This document shows positions 26,602 to 34,483 of a stretch of 64,000 nucleotides of DNA, piece by piece. Numbering within the stretch: the first letter of the stretch is position 1; the number at the start of each line of letters is the position of its first letter. Both the position numbers and the translations under genes were made by a program. The notes beneath the pieces are model-generated. The model was given only the letters and a program-made list of their open reading frames with translations, searched no databases and was not told the DNA's origin. The DNA is from CALBPI01 sp039821645 (GTDB taxonomy: Bacteria > Pseudomonadota > Gammaproteobacteria > Steroidobacterales > Woeseiaceae). The stretch is taken from assembly GCA_039821645.1 (NCBI GenBank), contig JBCBNU010000002.1, forward strand, positions 62,001 to 126,000. Direction: 5' to 3'.

Positions 26602-28331
26602 TGATGCCCTTGGTCGCTGATGGCTGGCAACGCACGCAGAATGCCCGTCACGGTCTGTTTTCGGTCATCCAAAAAGTATTTGCGAACGGATACCGCATCC
26701 ATAGGCGCGCCATAATATCCACCTTGCACTGAGTCACACCCAATCGCTTTGAGTAGGCGCAACTGATCCTCAGTCTCAACGCCGATTGCACTTACGCCCA
26801 GCTCAAGATTGTGGGCGAGGTTGACGATCGATTTAACGATTGCAAACGAACGCTTGCGATCGAGCGCACCCACGAATTCTCTGGCGATACACAGGCCGTC
26901 CAATGGGAATTCATTCAGCATACCCATCGTCGAATAACCGGTCCCGAAATCATTCAGCCAAACCTGAACACCCGCCTTGCGCAACTCAGCTAACGCTTCT
27001 CGCGTTTCGCCGTATTCGGCGCGCAGAACAGACTCGGTAAGTTCGAAACGCAACAGTCCCGGGTTGACGCCGGTACGGTTGAACAGCCGGTTCATTGCTT
27101 CTACAAGATCGGTGCGCAGTACCTGAGATGCAGAGACATTTACCGACACCGGTACGACGTCCAACTGGTCGTCGGTCCATGTCACGATGTCACTAGTTAC
27201 CCGTTGAATCACAAGGTCATCGATAGCGGAAATCATGCCGTTCTCTTCAGCGAAGGGAACAAAAGCTTCCGGCCCAAGGACACCGCGACGTGGATGACGC
27301 CAACGCACTAGCGCTTCAAGGCCGACCAAACGATGGGTTCGCGCGCAGGCCTTAGGCTGGTACTGGACTACGAATTGTTCATTGGCGATCGCATCGGACA
27401 ACTCACGCAGCATGGCGTTGCGTGCTTCGGCGCTTTTGTTGAGTTCCGGCGAATAGAACATGATGTTGTTACGACCATTGCGCTTGGCCTGATACATCGC
27501 AATATCGGACCTGGTCAGAAGTTCTTCGGTATCACTCGCATCATGTGGGTACATCGAAATACCGATACTTGCGCCGATCGTGACGGAGTGCCCACCCAGA
27601 ACAAAAGGCATCTGTAATGCTTCGAGAATTTTGGCAGCAACGATTTCGGCGTCATAGGGGCTATTGAGAGACTCTGCAAGAATCGCAAACTCATCACCGC
27701 CGAGGCGTCCGACCAGATCACCAGTGCGCACACATGAGCGGAATCGCATCGCAGCCTGAGTTAGTAGCTCATCACCCGCGTGGTGACCGAGCGTATCGTT
27801 GATCTCCTTGAATTCGTCAAGATCAATGAACAACAGCGCCATCAGCTCACCGCTGCGCTCGGCATGTCCGACCGCCTTCAGGAGCTGCCGATTGAATCGC
27901 TGTCGATTCGACAAGCGGGTCAGCTGATCGAAATCTGCAAGATCGCGAAGGCGCTGCTCGCCCTTCTTGCGTTCAATCGCGTAGCGTAAGGTACGCACAA
28001 ATGGCGCGCCTACGGAATCGCCTTTAGCGATAAAGTCTTCGACACCTAACCTGGCCGCTGACAGCGCCATCTGTTCACGATCATCGCCGCTGAGCACAAT
28101 GATTGGCATCGTCTCGTCGACTCGCTGCAAGTCCTTTATGGAACTCAGGCCGTGACTATCGGGCAACGTAAGATCCAGCAACGTGATATCGAAAGTACCT
28201 CTATCGATCTTCTCGACCGCTTCCTGCAGTGTTTCGACCGAGGTCACGTTTATGTTGCTGTCAACGCGTTGAAGGGACATCGTCACCATCTCCGCATCGG
28301 CTGCATTGTCTTCGACGACAAGTACGTGCAT
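26598..28331 (-). CDS. REC-GGDEF-EAL protein with degenerate EAL domain
   Basis: A 577-residue response regulator. The receiver has Asp53 (LLDLTLPDSHG). The GGDEF domain is intact (RLGGDEF, 211-215) with an inhibitory site RTGD at 202-205, so diguanylate cyclase activity is likely. The EAL domain keeps Glu339 but has NDFG instead of DDFG (Asn460), LCIA instead of LKID (Cys481) and AIGVE instead of AEGVE (Ile516), so phosphodiesterase activity is doubtful. The ATG at 28331 has AAGGA eight bases upstream; a longer frame to 28394 lacks a good site. A sigma-28-like promoter lies 50-76 bases upstream. Confidence 0.92.
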   Translation of the reverse strand: MHVLVVEDNAADAEMVTMSLQRVDSNINVTSVETLQEAVEKIDRGTFDITLLDLTLPDSHGLSSIKDLQRVDETMPIIVLSGDDREQMALSAARLGVEDFIAKGDSVGAPFVRTLRYAIERKKGEQRLRDLADFDQLTRLSNRQRFNRQLLKAVGHAERSGELMALLFIDLDEFKEINDTLGHHAGDELLTQAAMRFRSCVRTGDLVGRLGGDEFAILAESLNSPYDAEIVAAKILEALQMPFVLGGHSVTIGASIGISMYPHDASDTEELLTRSDIAMYQAKRNGRNNIMFYSPELNKSAEARNAMLRELSDAIANEQFVVQYQPKACARTHRLVGLEALVRWRHPRRGVLGPEAFVPFAEENGMISAIDDLVIQRVTSDIVTWTDDQLDVVPVSVNVSASQVLRTDLVEAMNRLFNRTGVNPGLLRFELTESVLRAEYGETREALAELRKAGVQVWLNDFGTGYSTMGMLNEFPLDGLCIAREFVGALDRKRSFAIVKSIVNLAHNLELGVSAIGVETEDQLRLLKAIGCDSVQGGYYGAPMDAVSVRKYFLDDRKQTVTGILRALPAISDQGHQ

Positions 28332-28380
28332 ATCCAATTCCTTTTGTCGTTTCGATGCGTTCTCGACACACCGAATAGTA

Positions 28381-28407
28381 TTAGCGGCGCGCACCTACAC
28401 GGCTTTA
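28381..28407 (-). promoter_or_regulatory. Sigma-28-like promoter of the REC-GGDEF-EAL gene
   Basis: On the minus strand TAAA, 15 bases, then GCCGCTAA (7 of 8 to GCCGATAA). Predicted start near 28374, 43 bases before the ATG. The same GCCGCTA core occurs at the flgM promoter in this window. Confidence 0.75.
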
Positions 28408-28432
28408 GTAAGGCGGGCTCGCAATAGCGTTA

Positions 28433-28451
28433 TGTCACATCCGTTGTGACA
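28433..28451. promoter_or_regulatory. Perfect palindrome between divergent sigma-28-like promoters
   Basis: TGTCACA and TGTGACA arms flank a 5-base spacer. The centre (28442) is within two bases of the midpoint between the two flanking -35 boxes, about 65-68 bases from each predicted start. It looks like a shared operator; its ligand is unknown. The half-site order is the reverse of a CRP site. Confidence 0.55.
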
Positions 28452-28473
28452 CCACTTCTGGAGACTAAACGAT

Positions 28474-28500
28474 TAAAGCGGGGTTTGGGAGTGCCGCTAT
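28474..28500 (+). promoter_or_regulatory. Sigma-28-like promoter of the hybrid-kinase gene
   Basis: TAAA-N15-GCCGCTAT (6 of 8 in the -10 box). Predicted start near 28507, which coincides with the first possible ATG and argues for translation from the GTG at 28567. Confidence 0.65.
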
Positions 28501-28506
28501 ATCACA

Positions 28507-30270
28507 ATGATGGATATAAGAAACCGGGGCAATTTCGCCACCGTGGAGAAAAGGGGCAACATACCCGTGGTCACTCAATCGCTTCGCAGTGTTGTGGAAT
28601 CAACTGTCGAACTCGCTGCGCCGCGGGCATCTGAAGCAGGATTGAGCCTGCACTGCCATATGGACTCACAATGCGAACGTGTGGTGAACTTCGATGCATG
28701 GTGTGTCAGCCAGCTACTGTCCAATCTACTAAGCAACGCACTGAGCTACACCCCGAAGGGTTGTGTTCGCGTTTATGCAAGCTGCGAGTTAGACGATGGG
28801 CAGAACCGATTCGAGCTGCGTGTGGAGGACACCGGGCCCGGAATCGCACCCGAGATACTCGATGTCGTGTTCACGTTGCCGGATCAGCGCGAGTCATTGG
28901 AGCGTGCCGAGCGTGTCGGCTTCGGACTGGTCATCGCACGCCAATTGTGCGACATGCTCAATGCACAACTCACCATTGAGCAACCCGACACGGGAGGCAC
29001 TGTCGCGCGCGTACACGGTGTGCTTGGTAGTTCGGATACCACAATCCGCGCAGACAGAGCGCTACCGGAGGCATTGCGCGACTCTTACGCACTGATCATC
29101 GATAGTGATGTGGCCGCACGCCGTCTACTCGAAGCCCGTTTAAGGTCGTGGGGCATCAGCGTCAACACGGCGTTGGATATTCCTTCCGGAATTACTGAGC
29201 TGCGAACAGCCGTGCAAGAGGGTCGCAGCATCGGCATGGTGTTTGTGAGCGCCGAGGTCGCCAAGCCAGCGCTGGCCACCTTTATCGAGATGCTGCGCAA
29301 CGCAGAGGAGTTCGCCGACATTCTGTTGGTCATGCTCGCGCCTGACGACAACGGCAGTCAGCCCTCAACGCTGTCCGATCCGATTGCTAACACAACGCTC
29401 AGCAAACCGATTCACCCCTCAGCACTCTTCGACTGCATTACACGGCACCCTCAGGTGAAGGCACGCATGGAGAGCACTGAAGATTCCGCGAGAGACCCTG
29501 ACTTCCGACGCGTTCTCTTGGTGGAAGACAATATCGTGAATCAATGCGTCGCCACCGAGATTCTCAAACGAATTGGGGTTCAGGTGCAAATTGCCAACCA
29601 TGGCGGTGAGGCACTCGAATTGCTTCAGCAACAATCATTCGACTTCGTCTTCATGGACTGTCAGATGCCGGAGATGGACGGTTTCGAGGCGACACGCCGA
29701 ATCCGCCAGACGGCCGAGCTCGAATCGCTGCCGGTCGTCGCTTTGACCGCCAATGCGCTTTCGGGAGACCGTCAACGGTGCCTGGACGCAGGGATGAGCG
29801 ACTACCTCACGAAACCATTCACCAAAGAACAGCTTGAGACTATGCTGGACAAGTGGATTCGGTCGACGGATGGCATCAATGTCTCGGCAACCTACAGCGA
29901 TGTTGTATACGTCGAGTTGATCGATGACGCTGCATTGGACCAGATTCGCATGCTCGACGATGATGGCGACAGCACCATCTTCGATGAAATTCTGGACGAA
30001 TATTTTGTGTCATCCGAACGCCTTGTCGGGCGTATTCGCGATGCATTGGATAATGGCGACGCCGCCGAAGCGGGACGCTGTGCACATGCACTCAAGTCCA
30101 GCAGCGCGGCAGTCGGCCTTGCTCACTTCGCCAGTCAGTGCGCAGAGCTCGAGCAGCTGGCGCGTGACGACGATCCGAGCGCGATGCGCAGCCTGTGGGC
30201 AAACGCAGATCGTACCTTCGAGCGTTCAACAGCCGCTTTGGCAGAACGGCGCACCAAGCAAGTCGCCTGA
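28507..30270 (+). CDS. Hybrid kinase-like protein lacking the His domain (HATPase-pseudoREC-REC-HPt)
   Basis: Up to 587 residues. The layout resembles the C-terminal part of BarA/GacS-type hybrids: HATPase (about 60-165; N-box SNLLSNALSYT, G1 EDTGPGI, G2 VGFGLVI), a degenerate receiver without the Asp (MVFVSAEV), an intact receiver with Asp384 (VFMDCQMPEMDG), and an HPt with His527 (AHALKSSSAA). A HisKA domain and any sensor are absent; an in-frame stop lies at 28474. GTG at 28567, with AAGGGG ten bases upstream, may be the real start. It ends one base before the next gene, with which it probably forms a unit. Confidence 0.88.
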   Translation: MMDIRNRGNFATVEKRGNIPVVTQSLRSVVESTVELAAPRASEAGLSLHCHMDSQCERVVNFDAWCVSQLLSNLLSNALSYTPKGCVRVYASCELDDGQNRFELRVEDTGPGIAPEILDVVFTLPDQRESLERAERVGFGLVIARQLCDMLNAQLTIEQPDTGGTVARVHGVLGSSDTTIRADRALPEALRDSYALIIDSDVAARRLLEARLRSWGISVNTALDIPSGITELRTAVQEGRSIGMVFVSAEVAKPALATFIEMLRNAEEFADILLVMLAPDDNGSQPSTLSDPIANTTLSKPIHPSALFDCITRHPQVKARMESTEDSARDPDFRRVLLVEDNIVNQCVATEILKRIGVQVQIANHGGEALELLQQQSFDFVFMDCQMPEMDGFEATRRIRQTAELESLPVVALTANALSGDRQRCLDAGMSDYLTKPFTKEQLETMLDKWIRSTDGINVSATYSDVVYVELIDDAALDQIRMLDDDGDSTIFDEILDEYFVSSERLVGRIRDALDNGDAAEAGRCAHALKSSSAAVGLAHFASQCAELEQLARDDDPSAMRSLWANADRTFERSTAALAERRTKQVA

Positions 30271-30271
30271 T

Positions 30272-32485
30272 ATGGCCAACGACCTCACAGGCATCTTCGA
30301 GAGCATTACAGGTTCGTTTCCGGACCGACCCCCGCTCGTGCTGATCGTCGATGACGAAGCAACGATCAGATTGATGACCCGACGTTTCCTCGAGCATGCC
30401 GGCTTCCTCGTCGTCGACGCTGACAATGCCGAAGCGGGTATGCGAAAGATAGAGCGCAATAAGCCGGATATCATCCTGCTGGACGTCGACATGCCTGGCA
30501 TGAACGGTTTCGAGCTCACGGCCTGGATTCGACAACAACCAGGGCTGCGTTATACGCCGGTCGTCATGATTACCGGTCGCGAGGATCCGGAGTCGGTCAA
30601 CGCCGCCTATGAGGTTGGCGCCACCGACTTCATTGTGAAACCTATCAGCTGGTCGGTACTCTCGCACCGAGTCAGATACATTCTTCGCAGTTCGCAGACC
30701 CAGCTTGCGTTGCGAGAGTCACATTCTCGAGTCAAGGCGATCGTACAGGCACTGCCCGACCGTTTGTTCCTTCTGAATGCTCGAAACCAGGTCATTGGCG
30801 ACAACGCCTCACTCATCCAATACAACTCGACAGGCACTGACCAATTGGCGCTGCGCACCGAATCTTGGGATGCACAAGAGCATATCTTGCGTCGAGAGAT
30901 CGAGTCGTTTTGTACGCAACACACAGAAAAGGTGTTGGAGACCGGCGAGCCGATAGAGACCGCGATCTCACTCATGGATCGTAAAGGACGAAAACAACAC
31001 TTTGAAATCCGACTGGGCAAACAGTCCGATCAAAACGTGCTCGCCGTCGTCCGCGATGTCACCGAACAGCGCGAAGCAACGGACCGCATTCACCAGCTGG
31101 CGTACTACGATCCGCTAACAGGACTGCCCAACCGGCAGTTCTTCTCCAGCGAGTTGCGTCACTGTATGGATCGCGCTCGTGCCAATGGATCGCGCTTCGC
31201 CCTGCTGTATATCGACCTCGATCACTTCAAGCGCATCAACGATACACTCGGCCACACGACCGGGGATGAACTGCTCAAGATGGTTGCCCTGCGCTTGGAG
31301 CGATGCTTGCGCTCTGAAGACACGCTCTCACGCACGGACAAAGGCGGGCTTGCGGACAGCGGTAACGTCGCCAGACTCGGCGGCGATGAGTTTACGCTGC
31401 TCGTGAGAAACGAGAAGGCGGTCGAGAACATTGAAAGCGTTGCATCACGCATCATCGAAACGCTGAAGGCACCGTTCGAATTCACAGGTCACGAGTTTGT
31501 GGTGACACCGAGCATCGGCATTGCGATTTATCCGAATGACGGCGAGGACGAAGAGACACTTCTGAAAACGGCTGACGTCGCGATGTACCAGGCGAAGCAG
31601 GCCGGGCGTTCGGGATTCTCTTTTTGCACGGAGACGACTTCGGTACGCTCGTTGGAGCGACTCGACCTCGAAATCGATCTCAGGAGGGCACTTGAGCAGG
31701 GCCAGTTTGAGTTGCACTACCAACCCAAAGTCCGCGTCGGCGACTGGCGCATCACCGGTGCAGAGGCACTGCTGCGATGGCAGCACCCGGAACGCGGATG
31801 GGTTTCCCCCGGAAAGATCATTCCGATTGCGGAAGATACCGGACTCATCGTCCCGATCGGTCGCTGGATCATTCAGGAAGCCTGTCGTCAGATGGCAGTG
31901 TGGAAGCAAGCACGTATGCCCGCTATTCCCATCTCGGTCAACTTGTCGAGTCAGCAGTTCTGGCAGGACGATGTGGCCTCAGTGGTCGAAGCGGCACTCG
32001 GGACACACGAGTTGGATGCGGAGTCGCTGCAACTAGAGTTGACCGAAGGTGTGTTGATGCAGGATGTGCAACAGACTCGTGACGCGCTGCAGACCCTACG
32101 TGAAATTGGTATCTCGCTGGCCATCGACGACTTCGGCACCGGATACTCGTCGCTCGCCTATCTGCGACAGTTTCCGATCGATTCACTGAAGATCGATCGT
32201 TCTTTCGTCTGCGATATTCCTGACGAAGACGCTGTCGCTATCTGTAACGCGATCATCAGTATGGCCGGCAGCCTCAAGCTCAAGACTGTTGCCGAAGGCG
32301 TCGAGACCTACTCGCAACTCGAGTACCTGATGCGCCGCCGGTGCGACGAGATTCAGGGATACTACTTCTCCAAGCCCCTGCCTGCCGCCGAGATTGGCGA
32401 GCTACTGCGCGACACCAAACGCTTTGCTGCCATCGTACGCAACGATCAAGCCGCGATGGTGGCTGCGAGAGCTTCGGCGATATAA
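30272..32485 (+). CDS. REC-PAS-GGDEF-EAL c-di-GMP enzyme
   Basis: A 737-residue protein. The receiver has Asp71 (LLDVDMPGMNG); a PAS-like region spans about 150-270; GGDEF is at 370-374; EAL is at 498-500. The EAL catalytic set looks complete (SVNLSSQQ, ELTEG, DDFGTGYSS, LKID, AEGVE, QGYYFSKP). RSED, equivalent to the inhibitory site, is at 347-350 and is separated from GGDEF by 14 residues more than usual. It follows the hybrid kinase by one base, so the HPt may phosphorylate its receiver. The 3' end overlaps the convergent aminotransferase gene by 40 bases. Confidence 0.94.
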   Translation: MANDLTGIFESITGSFPDRPPLVLIVDDEATIRLMTRRFLEHAGFLVVDADNAEAGMRKIERNKPDIILLDVDMPGMNGFELTAWIRQQPGLRYTPVVMITGREDPESVNAAYEVGATDFIVKPISWSVLSHRVRYILRSSQTQLALRESHSRVKAIVQALPDRLFLLNARNQVIGDNASLIQYNSTGTDQLALRTESWDAQEHILRREIESFCTQHTEKVLETGEPIETAISLMDRKGRKQHFEIRLGKQSDQNVLAVVRDVTEQREATDRIHQLAYYDPLTGLPNRQFFSSELRHCMDRARANGSRFALLYIDLDHFKRINDTLGHTTGDELLKMVALRLERCLRSEDTLSRTDKGGLADSGNVARLGGDEFTLLVRNEKAVENIESVASRIIETLKAPFEFTGHEFVVTPSIGIAIYPNDGEDEETLLKTADVAMYQAKQAGRSGFSFCTETTSVRSLERLDLEIDLRRALEQGQFELHYQPKVRVGDWRITGAEALLRWQHPERGWVSPGKIIPIAEDTGLIVPIGRWIIQEACRQMAVWKQARMPAIPISVNLSSQQFWQDDVASVVEAALGTHELDAESLQLELTEGVLMQDVQQTRDALQTLREIGISLAIDDFGTGYSSLAYLRQFPIDSLKIDRSFVCDIPDEDAVAICNAIISMAGSLKLKTVAEGVETYSQLEYLMRRRCDEIQGYYFSKPLPAAEIGELLRDTKRFAAIVRNDQAAMVAARASAI

Positions 32486-33639
32486 CCCACGCGACTGCCC
32501 GTCATTCCGGCCACGTTTACCCGGCTCGAGCCAACGATGTAGACGTGCCAGTCCTCACGCAGCTTGCCGATCGTCGCTTTGTCGATGCCCAGCAGCGAGA
32601 ACATGCCCGACTGCTCGGCCACAAATGCGAATCGCTCAGCCAGACCGTGCGCTTCCAGCGCAGAGACAAAACCTCGGCGCTGCGCGGCCATTCTCTCGCG
32701 CATGGTTGCGAGCTCGTCCAGCCACGTATCGCGCAGTCCCTGATCGGTGAGAATCGTCGCAACGATTCTTGCACCGTGATCAGGGGGCATCGAGATCATG
32801 GAACGCGTGATTTTCATTAAGTGCGTGCGAATCGCTTGGGCTTGCGAAGCGGTGGCGGTAATTGCGGTCAGCGCACCTGTGCGTTCGCGGTATAGCCCAA
32901 AATTCTTCGAGCAGGAACTCACGGCCAGCAGTTCCGGCACCTGCTCTGCAAGCATTCGTACGCCTTCGGCGTCTGCGTCGAGTCCGCGTCCAAACCCCTG
33001 ATAGGCAGTATCAACAAACGGCAAAATATTGCGCTCTGCGCAAATACTCGCCACCTGCCGCCAGAGACTCTGATCAAGGTCCGCGCCGGTCGGGTTATGG
33101 CAGCAGCCGTGCAACAAAATCACATCGCGTTCAGGTATCGCCCTGACATCCTCGAGGAAGCCTTCACCGTCCAACGTGCCCGTCGCACTGTCGTAATAAC
33201 GCAGCGGTTCCAGATTCAGGCCCGTCGATGAAAGCAACGGCTGGTGGTTTGCCCAGGTCGGCGTTGTCACCCAGATCGTCGCATCGGGTCGCAAGCTGGC
33301 GATGAGCTCACCCGCTACCCGCAGACCACCCGAGCCGCCCGCTGTTTGCACGGTAGTCACTCGTCCGGCTACCAACGCAGAATGGCTATCACCGAGGAGC
33401 ATACGCGTCATGCCGTCATTGAATGCATCCAGACCGGCGATGCCGACGTAGCTCTTCGTGCGCTGCGCCTCAAGAATGCGTTGCTCGGCGCCAGTGACCG
33501 CCTGCAATACCGGTGTGGCGCCTGCGTCATCTTGGTAGACACCAACACCGAGATCGACTTTTTTGTCCGAGGCGTCGGCCCGATAGGCCGCCATCAAGGC
33601 AAGAATCGGATCACCGGGCAAAGGGGAAACATCGAACAT
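32446..33639 (-). CDS. Aspartate/aromatic amino acid aminotransferase
   Basis: A 397-residue class I PLP-dependent transaminase of the AspC/TyrB family. Visible features are the N-terminal DLGVGVYQDDAGATPVLQAV, the substrate-side HGCCHNPTGAD, the PLP-contact FVDTAYQGFGRG, the Schiff-base Lys in SCSKNFGLYRERTG, and a C-terminal Arg segment (SSRVNVAGMT). It interconverts amino acids and 2-oxo acids in the cytosol. Specificity between aspartate and tyrosine/phenylalanine cannot be fixed. It stands alone and converges on the GGDEF-EAL gene. Confidence 0.93.
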   Translation of the reverse strand: MFDVSPLPGDPILALMAAYRADASDKKVDLGVGVYQDDAGATPVLQAVTGAEQRILEAQRTKSYVGIAGLDAFNDGMTRMLLGDSHSALVAGRVTTVQTAGGSGGLRVAGELIASLRPDATIWVTTPTWANHQPLLSSTGLNLEPLRYYDSATGTLDGEGFLEDVRAIPERDVILLHGCCHNPTGADLDQSLWRQVASICAERNILPFVDTAYQGFGRGLDADAEGVRMLAEQVPELLAVSSCSKNFGLYRERTGALTAITATASQAQAIRTHLMKITRSMISMPPDHGARIVATILTDQGLRDTWLDELATMRERMAAQRRGFVSALEAHGLAERFAFVAEQSGMFSLLGIDKATIGKLREDWHVYIVGSSRVNVAGMTGSRVGYIAEALAATIAA

Positions 33640-33703
33640 CGGGACACTCCTAAAAAGACGTGCCCATAGTAACGACAGCGCGAGCTGAGTTCACCGATTG
33701 TTG

Positions 33704-33722
33704 GGCGTGATTCGCTCACGCC
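33704..33722 (-). terminator. Possible hairpin terminator after fnr
   Basis: GGCGTGA and TCACGCC form a perfect 7-bp stem with a 5-base loop, 8 bases past the fnr stop. No U-tract follows on the transcribed strand, so termination is uncertain. Confidence 0.4.
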
Positions 33723-33729
33723 GACCGAC

Positions 33730-34461
33730 TCAAGCGGTAAGAATACTCTCCGCCATACTCTCGAGTGAGGCGCGATCGGTGATCACGATATGTTTGCGTC
33801 GCACAGTGAGCACACCTGCCGAGCGGAGCCGACTGAAAACGCGACTCACCGTTTCGGTCGCAAGCCCAAGATGATTGCCGATATCACCGCGCGACATCGC
33901 CAACTCAAACTGATCGCCGTCCCAACCTCGCGAAGCCAGGCGCGCCGAGATATCGACGATGAAAGCCGCGATCCGCTCCTCCGCTGAGAACTCTCCTGCG
34001 TGCAACTGCTGTGCTGCAAGCTGGCCCGAAAACAATCGGAACAGTTGCTGCTGAAGCCCGGACGCGCAGCAGGATAACTCTAGAAGCTGGCGATAATCGA
34101 TGGCGCAGGTAGCTCCTTTTTGCAGAGCCACTGTGCTGTCCTGATATACGCCCATACTGACGGCATCCAGGCCAATGAGCTCGCCAGGAAAATGGAAACG
34201 ACGTACCTGCTCTCGACCTTCGCGGTCGACCCGGTAACTCTTGAAGCAACCCGATCGAACCGCCATGACACCTTTGAAGGCATCACCCCGGCGAGCGACG
34301 TACTCTCCGGAATCGACCGAGCCATCGACGTGGAGTAACTCATCGAGCTTCCTCAACGTCTCTTCATCGGATCCTGCAGCCAGACAAAACTGGCCCACCT
34401 GACAGTCGCTGCACCTCGCTTCGGCGACCTGTCCGCGCAATATCGGTGTCGTGGTCCCCAT
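33730..34461 (-). CDS. fnr: Oxygen-sensing regulator Fnr/Anr
   Basis: A 243-residue CRP/FNR-family activator. Cysteines at 17, 20, 26 and 119 have the same spacing as the 4Fe-4S ligands of E. coli FNR (20, 23, 29, 122). The recognition helix contains ETVSRVFSRL, the E-SR pattern that reads TTGAT half-sites. It probably controls the cbb3 operon, whose promoter has a matching box. It follows the hemN-like gene by 22 bases and may be co-transcribed with it. Confidence 0.94.
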   Translation of the reverse strand: MGTTTPILRGQVAEARCSDCQVGQFCLAAGSDEETLRKLDELLHVDGSVDSGEYVARRGDAFKGVMAVRSGCFKSYRVDREGREQVRRFHFPGELIGLDAVSMGVYQDSTVALQKGATCAIDYRQLLELSCCASGLQQQLFRLFSGQLAAQQLHAGEFSAEERIAAFIVDISARLASRGWDGDQFELAMSRGDIGNHLGLATETVSRVFSRLRSAGVLTVRRKHIVITDRASLESMAESILTA

Positions 34462-34483
34462 AACCTGATCCCGTCTGCGTGTG

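Noticed and set aside
29924..30271. N-terminal extension of the REC-PAS-GGDEF-EAL protein by 116 residues
   Set aside because: It overlaps the HPt domain of the upstream gene in another frame; the true start is the ATG at 30272 one base after that gene's stop.
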